From Nonomuraea thailandensis (GTDB taxonomy: Bacteria; Actinomycetota; Actinomycetes; Streptosporangiales; Streptosporangiaceae), in contig NZ_JAMZEB010000002.1 of the NCBI RefSeq assembly GCF_024172165.1, positions 1 to 64,000 of the forward strand: a stretch of DNA of 64,000 nucleotides, in the 5' to 3' direction. The position numbers and the translations under genes are program-made. Under the pieces are notes generated by a model. It saw nothing but the letters and a program-made list of their open reading frames with translations, did not search any database and was not told the origin of the DNA. Positions 29,905-40,920 of the stretch are shown here, piece by piece. The stretch's first letter is position 1. Each line of letters starts with the position of its first letter.

Positions 29905-30840
29905 ATGAGATTCGTCACGTACGCGGGCCGCGAGGGCGACCGGGCAGGGCTGCTCGTCTCCCAGGAGGTGTACGCCCTGCCGCCGGGGGTGCGGCTGGTC
30001 GACCTGCTCGGCGACCTCCCGGCGGCCGGCGAGGCCGCGCTGCGCGACCCCGCCGAGGTCGTGCCGCTCGACGCCGTACGGCTGCGCGCGCCCATCCCCG
30101 ACCCGCCGACCGTGCGGGACTTCATGACCTTCGAGCAGCACGTCGAGGGCGTGGCCAAGCTGATGGGGGCCGGGGTGCCCGAGCAGTGGTACGCGGCGCC
30201 CGCCTTCTACTTCACCAATCCGTACGCCGTGCGCGGGCCGTACGACGACGTGCCGGTGCCGCCCGGGTGCGGCGTGTTCGACTTCGAGCTGGAGGTGGCC
30301 GCCGTGATCGGGCGCGGCGGGCGCGACCTGAGCGTCGAGGAGGCCGGCGGGCACATCGCCGGGTACCTGCTCATGAACGACTGGTCGGCGCGCGACATCC
30401 AGCTCGACGAGATGGAGGTGCGGCTGGGGCCCGTGAAGGGCAAGGACACCGCCACGACGCTCGGGCCCGTGCTGGTCACGCCGGACGAGCTGGCGCCGTA
30501 CCGGGCGGGCAACGCCTTCGACCTGCCGATGACCGCGGCCGTCAACGGGCTGACCGTGGGCACGGACCGGTGGAGCAACATGGCGTTCTCGTATCCGCAG
30601 ATGATCGCCTATGCCTCCCGTGGGACCGAGGTGCGGGCCGGGGACGTGCTCGGGTCCGGGACCTGCGGGGGCGGGTGCCTGGCGGAGCTGTGGGGGCGGC
30701 TGGGCCTGGAGGCGCACGCGCCGCTCTCGCCCGGGGACACCGTGACGATCACGGTGGAGCGGCTGGGGGTGCAGCGGTGCCGGGTCGTGGAAGGGGCGGA
30801 GCCCGGCGCGGACGATCTCAGGGCGTCGCGTAGGACCTGA
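29905..30840 (+). CDS. Fumarylacetoacetate hydrolase-family protein
   Basis: 311 residues. FAH/HpaG fold with metal-ligand acids in FDFELEVAAVIG, then MNDWSARDIQ, GPVKGKDTATTLGP and GSGTCGGGC. Such enzymes cleave C-C bonds in 2,4-diketo acids or decarboxylate and hydrate ring-opened aromatics. TGAGGAGG 6 nt before the ATG. Coupled to the MBL gene. Its 3' end overlaps that of the convergent monooxygenase by 23 nt. Confidence 0.9.
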   Translation: MRFVTYAGREGDRAGLLVSQEVYALPPGVRLVDLLGDLPAAGEAALRDPAEVVPLDAVRLRAPIPDPPTVRDFMTFEQHVEGVAKLMGAGVPEQWYAAPAFYFTNPYAVRGPYDDVPVPPGCGVFDFELEVAAVIGRGGRDLSVEEAGGHIAGYLLMNDWSARDIQLDEMEVRLGPVKGKDTATTLGPVLVTPDELAPYRAGNAFDLPMTAAVNGLTVGTDRWSNMAFSYPQMIAYASRGTEVRAGDVLGSGTCGGGCLAELWGRLGLEAHAPLSPGDTVTITVERLGVQRCRVVEGAEPGADDLRASRRT

Positions 30841-31987
30841 GGTCGATGGCCGAGGCGGCGCGTTCGGTCATGCGCTTGATGAGGCTCTTGCCCGGCATGT
30901 ACGGCAGCAGGCGCATCATCTGGTTGCGTCGCCAGATCTGCGACTTCTTCCGGGGGACCAGGAACGTGTCGGCTCCCCGTGCCTGGCGCTGGCAGGTGGT
31001 GACATAGGGCCGCATGCGGCTCTCGTACCGGCTGAAGGCGGTTTCGTGGTCGTCCGCCTCGGCCAGCTCGCCTGCCAGCACGTACGCGCCGATCAGCGCC
31101 AGCCCCGTGCCCATGCCACCCGGGCCCGGGGCGTGGCCCGCGTCGCCGAGGAGCGCCACCCGGCCCGACGAGTACGCGGGCAGGACGATCTGCGCCGCGG
31201 GGGCGAAGTAGAAGTCGCCCGCCTCCCGCATCTGCCTCAGCAGGCGCGGGACCTCCCAGCCCGCTCCCGCGAACGCCTCCTCCACCAGCGCCTGCTGCCG
31301 GGCCCGGTCGCGGTGGTCGTAGGTGAGCGGGGGCGCGGCGAAGTCCAGGGCGGCTCGCGTCCGGCCGCCCGTGCTGACGATCGTGGCGCATCTGGCGGGC
31401 TCGCTGTACATGACGCCCTCGTGGTCGAGGCCGTAGGTGCCGGGGACGGAGAAGATCGCCCCGTACATGCCCAGGTGGCGGGTCTGGGCGGGGGTGTCGC
31501 CGAAGGCCAGCTCACGGATCTTCGAGCGGATCCCGTCCGCGCCTACGACCAGGTCGAACGTGCGGGGGGCGGATCGTTCGAAGGTGACGTGGACGCCGTG
31601 CGCGGTCTCGGTCAGCGTGGTGATGGAGTCGCCGAAGAGGTACTCGGCGGGGGCGGCGTCGTGCAGGATGCGGCTCAGGTCGCCGCGGAGGATCTCCACC
31701 TCTCCGCTGAACGCGGCGGAGGGGAGGCTCGACAGGCGTCTGCCGTGCCCGTCGACGATCTTTATGTCGCCCATGTGGGTCTGGGCCTGGCGGATCGCGT
31801 CGAGGATGCCCATGCGGGTCAGGACCTCCAGCTGGGGAGCGCCGCGGAAGTCGACCGCCTGGCCGCCGGGGCGGATGGTCTGGGCGCGTTCGATGATGGT
31901 GGGGTGGTTGTTGTGGCGGGTCAGCCAGTGGGCCAGGGCGGGGCCGGCTATGCCGGCGCCGGAGATGAGGACGGTGAGGTCGCGCAC
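30818..31987 (-). CDS. FAD-dependent monooxygenase (PHBH/TetX-like)
   Basis: 389 residues from GTG 31987 (AAAGG 9 nt upstream). FAD-binding GAGIAGPALAH at the N-terminus, the DG motif VVGADGIRSKIRE and the second FAD motif GRVALLGDAGHAPGPGGMG. Resembles aromatic hydroxylases and tetracycline-inactivating oxygenases. It faces a GntR-TetR fusion regulator across 300 nt carrying two identical palindromes, so it is probably its target. Convergent with the MBL-FAH pair. Confidence 0.88.
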   Translation of the reverse strand: MRDLTVLISGAGIAGPALAHWLTRHNNHPTIIERAQTIRPGGQAVDFRGAPQLEVLTRMGILDAIRQAQTHMGDIKIVDGHGRRLSSLPSAAFSGEVEILRGDLSRILHDAAPAEYLFGDSITTLTETAHGVHVTFERSAPRTFDLVVGADGIRSKIRELAFGDTPAQTRHLGMYGAIFSVPGTYGLDHEGVMYSEPARCATIVSTGGRTRAALDFAAPPLTYDHRDRARQQALVEEAFAGAGWEVPRLLRQMREAGDFYFAPAAQIVLPAYSSGRVALLGDAGHAPGPGGMGTGLALIGAYVLAGELAEADDHETAFSRYESRMRPYVTTCQRQARGADTFLVPRKKSQIWRRNQMMRLLPYMPGKSLIKRMTERAASAIDLRSYATP

Positions 31988-32067
31988 CGGGGTGGCCTTT
32001 CTGGGGTGTTTACGGTGTACGCGCACTCTAGGAAGTGGTGGTCGGTGCGGCAAGATGGCTGTTCGTT

Positions 32068-32122
32068 GCACTAGTGCGCTCGGCAGGGATGTCTGGTAGA
32101 AATCGGGCTGGTGCACTAGTGC
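32068..32122. promoter_or_regulatory. Two identical GCACTAGTGC palindromes, presumed regulator operators
   Basis: The 10-bp perfect palindrome GCACTAGTGC occurs at 32068-32077 and 32113-32122, each embedded in the longer shared sequence TGCACTAGTGCGCT. Centres are 45 bp apart. They lie between the divergent monooxygenase and the GntR-TetR fusion gene, the expected place for a TetR-type operator pair. Confidence 0.75.
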
Positions 32123-32148
32123 GCTGGGCGCTGCGTTCTGGTTCTGAC

Positions 32149-32226
32149 GGTCGAGCCTTGCACGGGGGCTTGGCGGTCGAGCCTTGCGCGGGGGCTTGGC
32201 GGTCGAGCCTTGTGCCGCGGCCTTGC
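32149..32226. repeat. 26-bp tandem repeat, three units
   Basis: Two nearly identical 26-bp units (32149-32174, 32175-32200) beginning GGTCGAGCCTTGC and ending GGGGGCTTGGC are followed by a diverged third copy. They lie in the leader of the GntR-TetR gene. No start codon with ribosome-binding site lies inside. Confidence 0.8.
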
Positions 32227-32304
32227 GCCGGGGCTGGCGTTCGGACCTTCGCGTTCGGAGGTGGCCTTTGGGGCTTGCGTTCGGGTCAGAGGAGGAGGGG
32301 GCTG

Positions 32305-33225
32305 GTGGATCGGGAGAGTGCGCCGTACCTCCGGATCGTCGAGGAGCTGCGGCGGCGCGTCGCCGCCGGGGAACTGGCGGCGGGTGAGCGGCTGCCCTCG
32401 ACGCGGCAGATTGTCCAGGAGTGGGGGGTGGCGATGGCCACCGCCAGCAAGGTGCTGAGCAGGCTGCAGGAGGAAGGGCTGGCGCGGGCCGTGCCGGGGG
32501 TGGGCACCGTGGTGGCGGGGCGCGAGGCGGTCGCGCGGACGTACACACAGGACCTCACCAGGCAGCGCATCGTGCGGGCGGCCATCAGGGTCGCTGACGG
32601 GGAAGGGCTCGCGGCCGTCTCGATGCGGCGGGTCGCGACCGAGCTGAGCGCCTCGGCCATGTCCCTGTACCGGCATGTGGCGGGAAAGGACGAGCTCGTC
32701 CACCTGATGGCCGACGCGGTGTACGGGGACGATCCGCCGCCGGAACGCATCCCGCGCGGCTGGCGGGAGCAACTGGAGCTGGCGCTTCGGCAGCAGTGGC
32801 GCATCTACCGGCGCCATCCCTGGCTGGCGCGGGCCGTCTCCCTGACCCGGCCCGAGTTCGTGCCCAACGGCATGGCGCACACGGACCGGCTGCTGCGTGC
32901 GCTGGACGGGGTCGGGCTGGACGCCAACGCCATGATGCACGCCGTCCTGTCGCTGCTGAGCTACGTTCGCGGGGCGGCGGTCAGTCTGGAGGCGGAGGAG
33001 CAGGCGCGTACGGAGACGGGGATCACGGACGACGACTGGATGCGGGCACGGGAGGCCGAGCTCGAGACGTTGTTCGCCTCCGGGGCCTATCCCACGCTCG
33101 CGAAAGTGGTGGAGCAGCCGGAGCTGGACATGGACCTCGACTCGATCTTCGAGTTCGGCCTGCGGCGGCAGCTCGACGGGGTGGCCGTGCTGGTGGCCAG
33201 GGTGCGGGGCGGGCGGCGCGATTAG
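32305..33225 (+). CDS. GntR-TetR fusion transcriptional regulator
   Basis: 306 residues with two DNA-binding domains: an N-terminal GntR winged helix (about 8-70; GERLPSTRQIVQEWGVAMATA) and a TetR helix-turn-helix (about 85-140; VSMRRVATELSASAMSLYRHV), then a TetR_C-type ligand domain. GTG 32305 with GAGGAGG about 9 nt upstream. The GntR half normally reads a different site from the TetR half, so it could bridge two operators. Likely controls the divergent monooxygenase and itself. Confidence 0.88.
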   Translation: MDRESAPYLRIVEELRRRVAAGELAAGERLPSTRQIVQEWGVAMATASKVLSRLQEEGLARAVPGVGTVVAGREAVARTYTQDLTRQRIVRAAIRVADGEGLAAVSMRRVATELSASAMSLYRHVAGKDELVHLMADAVYGDDPPPERIPRGWREQLELALRQQWRIYRRHPWLARAVSLTRPEFVPNGMAHTDRLLRALDGVGLDANAMMHAVLSLLSYVRGAAVSLEAEEQARTETGITDDDWMRAREAELETLFASGAYPTLAKVVEQPELDMDLDSIFEFGLRRQLDGVAVLVARVRGGRRD

Positions 33226-33291
33226 GCGAATGGGGCCGGATGGCTATATGCTCTCGGAGCGCCGCAACGGGTGGACTCGGAGCGGTGACCA

Positions 33292-33364
33292 GGGGCTATA
33301 GCGCAGTTGGTAGCGCGCCTCCATGGCATGGAGGAGGTCTGGGGTTCGAATCCCCATAGCTCCA
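33292..33364 (+). tRNA. tRNA-Ala (anticodon GGC), copy 1
   Basis: 73 nt with a full cloverleaf: acceptor GGGGCTA/TAGCTCC, D arm GCGC..GCGC, anticodon stem CCTCC/GGAGG with loop ATGGCAT (anticodon GGC), T arm TGGGG-TTCGAAT-CCCCA. No encoded CCA. Identical over all 73 nt to the copy at 61318-61390. Followed by an intrinsic terminator. Confidence 0.97.
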
Positions 33365-33374
33365 CACGACTTCC

Positions 33375-33407
33375 CGCCCCGATCCTGGTTCAGGATCGGG
33401 GCGTTTT
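33375..33407 (+). terminator. Intrinsic terminator behind tRNA-Ala copy 1
   Basis: A 13-bp stem CGCCCCGATCCTG/CAGGATCGGGGCG (33375-33387 with 33391-33403), loop GTT, then TTTT. Starts 11 nt after the tRNA. Confidence 0.88.
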
Positions 33408-33441
33408 GCGTTGTGCCGGTGAGGCCTGTGAGCGCAGGCTT

Positions 33442-33522
33442 TGCTCGGTGCTCGGTGCTCGGTGCTCGGTGCTCGGTGCTCGGTGCTCGGTGCTCGGTGG
33501 CGCAGTGGCGCAGTGGCGCAGT
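33442..33522. repeat. Short tandem repeats: eight TGCTCGG heptamers then three GGCGCAGT octamers
   Basis: Eight perfect consecutive copies of TGCTCGG occupy 33442-33497, followed by three perfect copies of GGCGCAGT at 33499-33522. Perfect short repeats are prone to slippage, so copy number probably varies among strains. They lie just downstream of the tRNA terminator in non-coding DNA. Confidence 0.93.
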
Positions 33523-34170
33523 GGTCTGGAGGGTCGGTGGCGCGGTGGCGCAGTGGCCAGGCAACTCGGTGGCCAGGCAGTGCGGAGAGCTTGGTGGCCG
33601 CTCTGGGGGCGATGGCTGCTGGGACTGGGTTGCGAAAGGGCCCGAGGCTGGGGCGGGTGTGGTTGTGACTTTGGGCTGACGCTGTCACTGACGCGATGAC
33701 GGGCGCTGGCTGGGTCGGGTGCGGGCGGCTGGTAGGGCTGGGCAGCGGCCGGTTGCGAATGTTGGTAGGACGTGACGCACGGACGGGCTCATCGGCGGAC
33801 AGCACGGCCGTGGCCGGGACCGGTCGTGGACGGCGGCTGGCAGCGGTCGCGTGTGCCGTCCGTGCGGCGGCTGGGCGTGTCGTTCGGGGCGCGGGTGGGC
33901 GTGTCGTTCGGGGGATGCGGGTGGGTGTGTAGTCCGGCCGCGGACGCGTATGCCGACTGGGAAGCGGCTGTCTGCGACGGCTGGCGGCGGTCGCGTCTGG
34001 CGGGCAGGGAGCGGTGCGGCGATCGGGGCACCCTTGGCCGGCTGCTGATCTGGTGGAGGGGTACCCAGGAGGCGTTGTCGGTCGTGGGTTGGTGTGCCTG
34101 CTGAGAGATGGTGGCCGGGGGGTTGTCGTTGTGTGGGCACCGGTGGCCGGCGGGCCCAGGGCTGAGGTTG
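33523..34170. other. About 650 nt without a convincing gene
   Basis: G-rich on the plus strand with several partial repeats. One is a 17-bp direct repeat containing GGGCGTGTCGTTCGGGG at 33873-33889 and 33897-33913. Open frames here translate to Pro/Arg/His-rich or Gly/Arg/Val-rich strings without domains or ribosome-binding sites. I see decayed or repeat-expanded intergenic DNA only. Confidence 0.55.
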
Positions 34171-34707
34171 TCAGTGCGGGTGGGCGGGAGAGTGTGGGGG
34201 GTGGTCGAAGGAGTGTTGCCAGAGTTGTTCGTCGTCGTCGAAGTGGTCGGTGGGGAGGAGGCCGGCGTGGCGGGCGACGGCGGCGGAGGCGGTGTGGGCG
34301 GGGTGGATGTGGGCCTGCACGGTGGTGACGCCGGTCGTGTGGAGCCAGGTGATGAGGGCTCGGGCGGCTTCGGAGGCGTAGCCCTGGCCCTGCCATGAGG
34401 TGCCGATCACCCAGGCGACCTCGGCTCGGCGGCCCTCGTCCATGATGGTGGCCTGGACGTAGCCGATGGCGTGGGCGTCCTGCTTTGTGCGGAGGATCCA
34501 GTTGCGCCATTCCTGGGTTCCGTCGGGGGAGCGGCCGATGGATTGGCGGGTGTAGCGGGCGCGCAGCTCGTCCAGGGTGGGTGGGGAGCCTCCGGTGAAG
34601 GTGTACAGGGACTTCGCGCTGAGGACGTGGACCATTTCGTCGGCGTCGGTGGCTGACAGCGGGGCGAAGAGGAGCCGATCGCTTGTCATCTCGGGGTCGG
34701 GCGTCAC
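34171..34707 (-). CDS. GNAT-family N-acetyltransferase
   Basis: 178 residues. Begins with the RimJ-like pattern MTSDRLLFAPLSATDADEM; the acetyl-CoA loop is around GTSWQGQGYASEAARAL (R/Q-x-x-G-x-G/A variant). Substrate unknown. GTG 34707 is the longest start; ATG 34689 six codons later is equally likely. The C-terminal tail is His/Pro-rich and low in complexity, like the neighbouring DNA, and may have been extended by repeat growth. Confidence 0.8.
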   Translation of the reverse strand: MTPDPEMTSDRLLFAPLSATDADEMVHVLSAKSLYTFTGGSPPTLDELRARYTRQSIGRSPDGTQEWRNWILRTKQDAHAIGYVQATIMDEGRRAEVAWVIGTSWQGQGYASEAARALITWLHTTGVTTVQAHIHPAHTASAAVARHAGLLPTDHFDDDEQLWQHSFDHPPHSPAHPH

Positions 34708-34912
34708 TTTTCGCCAATCTTGAGTTTTTCGTGCGGGAGGGGGTGGGGGGCTGGTGCGTGGCGGTCCGCTTTGGGTGGGGCTGTGGGTTGATGCTACGGG
34801 GGTGGTGGTGCGGGGGCGGCAAGGTGTCTGGAAAGGCGAGGCGGGACACGTTGAGGGGGGTGCCGGTCGGGCCTAGGTGCCCCGCCTTGCTGGGTTTTGT
34901 GGTGGTGGTGCG

Positions 34913-35251
34913 TCAGGAGAAGACGGCCGACTTGAGCAGCAGGCGGCTGCTTGCCCGGCCGCCGGGGCGCAGGGAGTAGTAGTCGCCTGTGCAGTCGATG
35001 CCGGTGAACATGGTGACCGTGGAATCGGTGTGGTTGACGGGGCTGTGGGCGCTGTCCTCGACGTGCTGGACCTCGGGGAGGTTGATGCAGGTGCCGCTGT
35101 GGGGGTCCGTCAGGTCGGCGACGCTCGCGCCGTTCGGGGTCGGATAGGTGTAGATGAAGGTTCCTGTGGCGGCGTGGGCGGGGGTGCACAGCGACACTGC
35201 CAGGGCCAGTGTCAGGGAGGAGAGGGTGGCGGCGGTCCTGCGTGCGGTCAT
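34913..35251 (-). CDS. Small secreted protein, beta/gamma-crystallin-like
   Basis: 112 residues: Sec signal peptide (cleavage after about residue 27, PAHAA) and a mature part of about 85 residues with two Cys (CINLP, GIDCTGDYYSL). The pattern TMFTGIDCTGDYYSLRPG resembles the crystallin-like motif of small actinobacterial secreted proteins and protease inhibitors. AAGGGA lies 11 nt before ATG 35251. Function unknown. Confidence 0.7.
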   Translation of the reverse strand: MTARRTAATLSSLTLALAVSLCTPAHAATGTFIYTYPTPNGASVADLTDPHSGTCINLPEVQHVEDSAHSPVNHTDSTVTMFTGIDCTGDYYSLRPGGRASSRLLLKSAVFS

Positions 35252-35340
35252 GGTGGAGCACGTCCCTTCGGGATGGGGTGATGCCTTGGTCGGCCATCAC
35301 ATCCTATGACTACTGAGAGTTACTGAACGGTTACCTGAAG

Positions 35341-36456
35341 CTATCGGCCTTTCTCGTAGATGACGAGACCCCGGGAGAGGTGGAGGGGGACCAGGACCAG
35401 CTCCACCAGGAGGGCCTTCCAGGCGTAGTAGAGGTTCACCGCCTTGTTGAGGTAGACGAAGGGGAGGTTGAGCAGGACCTGGGTGACGGGGAGGCGGCGG
35501 CGTCTGGCCGCGTAGAGGAGAGCGGGGACGGTCAGGAAGAGCTCGGCTCCCGCCCACCAGCCCAGCGTGTGCGGCACCGGCTCGTGGAAGGCCGTGATGA
35601 GGAGCAGCGGGGCCGCCCACCACAGCGGGGCCATCAGGATCTCCAGGAGGGCCACGATGATCCAGGTGGCGAGCATGGGCTTGCGGGTGAGCAGGCGGGG
35701 GAGGTGGAGGCGGACGTTCTGCATGAAGCCGGCCATCCAGCGCCACACCTGCTTGCGCAGGTAGGGCAGGGTCTCCGGGTCGGCGGCCCAGGCCACGGCG
35801 TCGGAGACGTAGACCGCCCGGCGGCCTGCCGACTGCTGGCTCCAGGTGAAGTCCATGTCCTCGACGATGGTGCGCTCGGGGAAGCCGCCGAACTCCGTCA
35901 GGGCCGTGCGCCTGAACATCGAGCAGCAGCCGGAGCAGACCATGGGGCTGTCGGCCAGTTGCTGGATCGGGCGGTGCCAGTGGAAGCCGAAGAGGTACTC
36001 GGTGGACCTGCCGCGCTCCCACGGGGTGCGGGCGAAGCGGGTCTGCACGTTGCCGGCCGCCACCTGCACGGCCGGGTCGTCGAAGGCGGGCTTGAGGTGC
36101 TCGATGTAGTCGGGGGCCAGGACCGTGTCGGCGTCCACCGCCAGGATCAGGTCCGTGTCGCAGTGGGGGAGCGCGTGGTTCTGGGCCTTGGCCTTGCTGC
36201 CCAGGTTGCGGGGCGGGCGCAGGACGGTGACGCCGTAGGAGGCGGCGACGTCGCCGGTGTGGTCGGTGGAGCCGTCGTCCACGACGATGATCTTGTCTGG
36301 GGGGACGGACTGGGACTTGACGGAGCGGAGGGTGGCGGGGAGGCCGGCCTCCTCGTTGTGGGCCGGGATGATGACCGTGACGGTCAAGGGCGGGGATGTG
36401 CGCGTGAGCGGTGGCGGGGGTGTCCGCGTGAGTGGTGGTGAGGAGGGCGTGGTCAC
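35341..36456 (-). CDS. Processive family-2 glycosyltransferase, membrane bound
   Basis: 371 residues. After a Pro/Thr-rich N-terminus (two PPLTRT repeats) comes the GT2 domain with VVDDGSTDH, AVDADTV, catalytic base in VEDMDFT and the QxxRW-type KQVWRW motif of polymerising synthases (hyaluronan, PNAG, cellulose). Three or four C-terminal transmembrane helices follow. It probably makes or elongates an exported beta-linked polysaccharide, or glycosylates a lipid. GTG 36456 overlaps the stop of a 33-residue membrane peptide gene; AGGAGG 8 nt upstream. Confidence 0.88.
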   Translation of the reverse strand: MTTPSSPPLTRTPPPPLTRTSPPLTVTVIIPAHNEEAGLPATLRSVKSQSVPPDKIIVVDDGSTDHTGDVAASYGVTVLRPPRNLGSKAKAQNHALPHCDTDLILAVDADTVLAPDYIEHLKPAFDDPAVQVAAGNVQTRFARTPWERGRSTEYLFGFHWHRPIQQLADSPMVCSGCCSMFRRTALTEFGGFPERTIVEDMDFTWSQQSAGRRAVYVSDAVAWAADPETLPYLRKQVWRWMAGFMQNVRLHLPRLLTRKPMLATWIIVALLEILMAPLWWAAPLLLITAFHEPVPHTLGWWAGAELFLTVPALLYAARRRRLPVTQVLLNLPFVYLNKAVNLYYAWKALLVELVLVPLHLSRGLVIYEKGR

Positions 36457-36554
36457 CTGCGTCGCCTCCTCAGCTTGAGCGCGATCAGGGTCACCAGGCC
36501 GACCGTCGCGTAGACGATCAGGCTGAAACCGAGCGTGGGCGGGCCTCCGGGCAT
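36453..36554 (-). CDS. 33-residue single-pass membrane peptide coupled to the glycosyltransferase
   Basis: A reading frame of 33 codons: MPGGPPTLGF, a hydrophobic helix (SLIVYATVGLVTLIAL) and a basic end KLRRRRR. AAGGAGC lies 8 nt before the ATG, and its TGA overlaps the glycosyltransferase GTG (GTGA), which is strong evidence for translation. It resembles small accessory subunits of membrane synthases; function inferred only from position. Confidence 0.65.
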   Translation of the reverse strand: MPGGPPTLGFSLIVYATVGLVTLIALKLRRRRR

Positions 36555-36861
36555 CCTCTGGCTCCTTGGTTGTGCGGTAGGTGGCTATGAGGATGCTCCG
36601 CGAGGGCGGGTGGCGAGGCTCCGAAGGCGGTTCTGTGGAGGGAGGGGCGGTTGTCCAGGTTGTCGTGTGGGCGAAGGGGCGGCTGTCCCAGTTGCCCTGT
36701 GGATGAGGGTGGGGCAGGTCGGGGTGTGCTGTGGATGAGAGGCAGGGTGAGGGGGAGGCAGGGGGCGGGGAGGGGTGGCGTCGGTAGGGGGCCGGGGGAG
36801 CGGGTGCTCCCTCGGCCCCGTCGGCCGCTGGGCTTCTCGCCCGTCGCGGCCTCGTACGTGA
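36555..36861. other. Repeat-bearing intergenic gap with terminator-like hairpin
   Basis: About 300 nt, G-rich. Between 36630 and 36745 two diverged copies of a unit GGGCGG(T/C)TGTCC(A/C)-n-GTGTGG or CTGTGG can be seen plus a third partial one. At 36788-36819 a 14-bp stem with one mismatch and a GGGT loop could terminate the leftward subtilase transcript, 43 nt past its stop. No gene is supported. Confidence 0.5.
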
Positions 36862-40650
<3,789 letters not shown>

Positions 40651-40684
40651 GTGGGGCCCTTTCGGTCAGGAGGGAGGGCTATTT

Positions 40685-40698
40685 CGGGAGCGCTCCCA
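40685..40698. promoter_or_regulatory. CebR/LacI-type operator upstream of the subtilase
   Basis: CGGGAGCGCTCCCA differs at one base from TGGGAGCGCTCCCA, the CebR box of streptomycetes; the inner 12 bp GGGAGCGCTCCC is a perfect palindrome. It lies between an AT-rich -10 candidate (TATAAG, 40713-40718 read leftward) and the subtilase GTG, an ideal place for repression. No LacI-family gene is in the window. Confidence 0.7.
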
Positions 40699-40782
40699 AT
40701 CTTCCGAGTGGGCTTATATCCAGGACATGATCAAACTAATCGCCCGTTCCGCCGGGACTGCGGAAGCCCCGGCGCGAGGTGC

Positions 40783-40920
40783 CGGGAGCCGTCGTCCGCG
40801 TCGCGGCGTGCGGGGAGTCGCCGTCCGCGTCGCGGCGTGCGGAGAGTCGCCGTCCGCGTCACGGCGCGCTGGGAGTCGCCAGCCGCGTCACGGTGTGCCG
40901 GGAGCCGTCGTCCGTGGTGT
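40783..40920. repeat. 29-bp tandem repeat array, five units
   Basis: The core CCGCGTCGCGGCGTGCGG recurs with a strict 29-bp period: first bases at 40795, 40824, 40853, 40882 (diverged) and 40911 (most diverged). The period is not a multiple of three. The array overlaps the last few codons of the leftward TGT-like gene, which ends at 40888. Confidence 0.82.

Noticed and set aside
33442..33522. Possible CRISPR array
   Set aside because: Repeats are contiguous 7-8 bp units without spacers, and no cas genes are present.
33296..34849. A 517-codon minus-strand frame over tRNA-Ala and the short repeats
   Set aside because: It would read through a tRNA and a terminator; the product is Pro/Arg/His/Thr repeats, partly translated heptamers.
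40783..40920. Possible CRISPR array (29-bp repeat)
   Set aside because: Units follow each other directly with no unique spacers and diverge along the array; no cas genes nearby.
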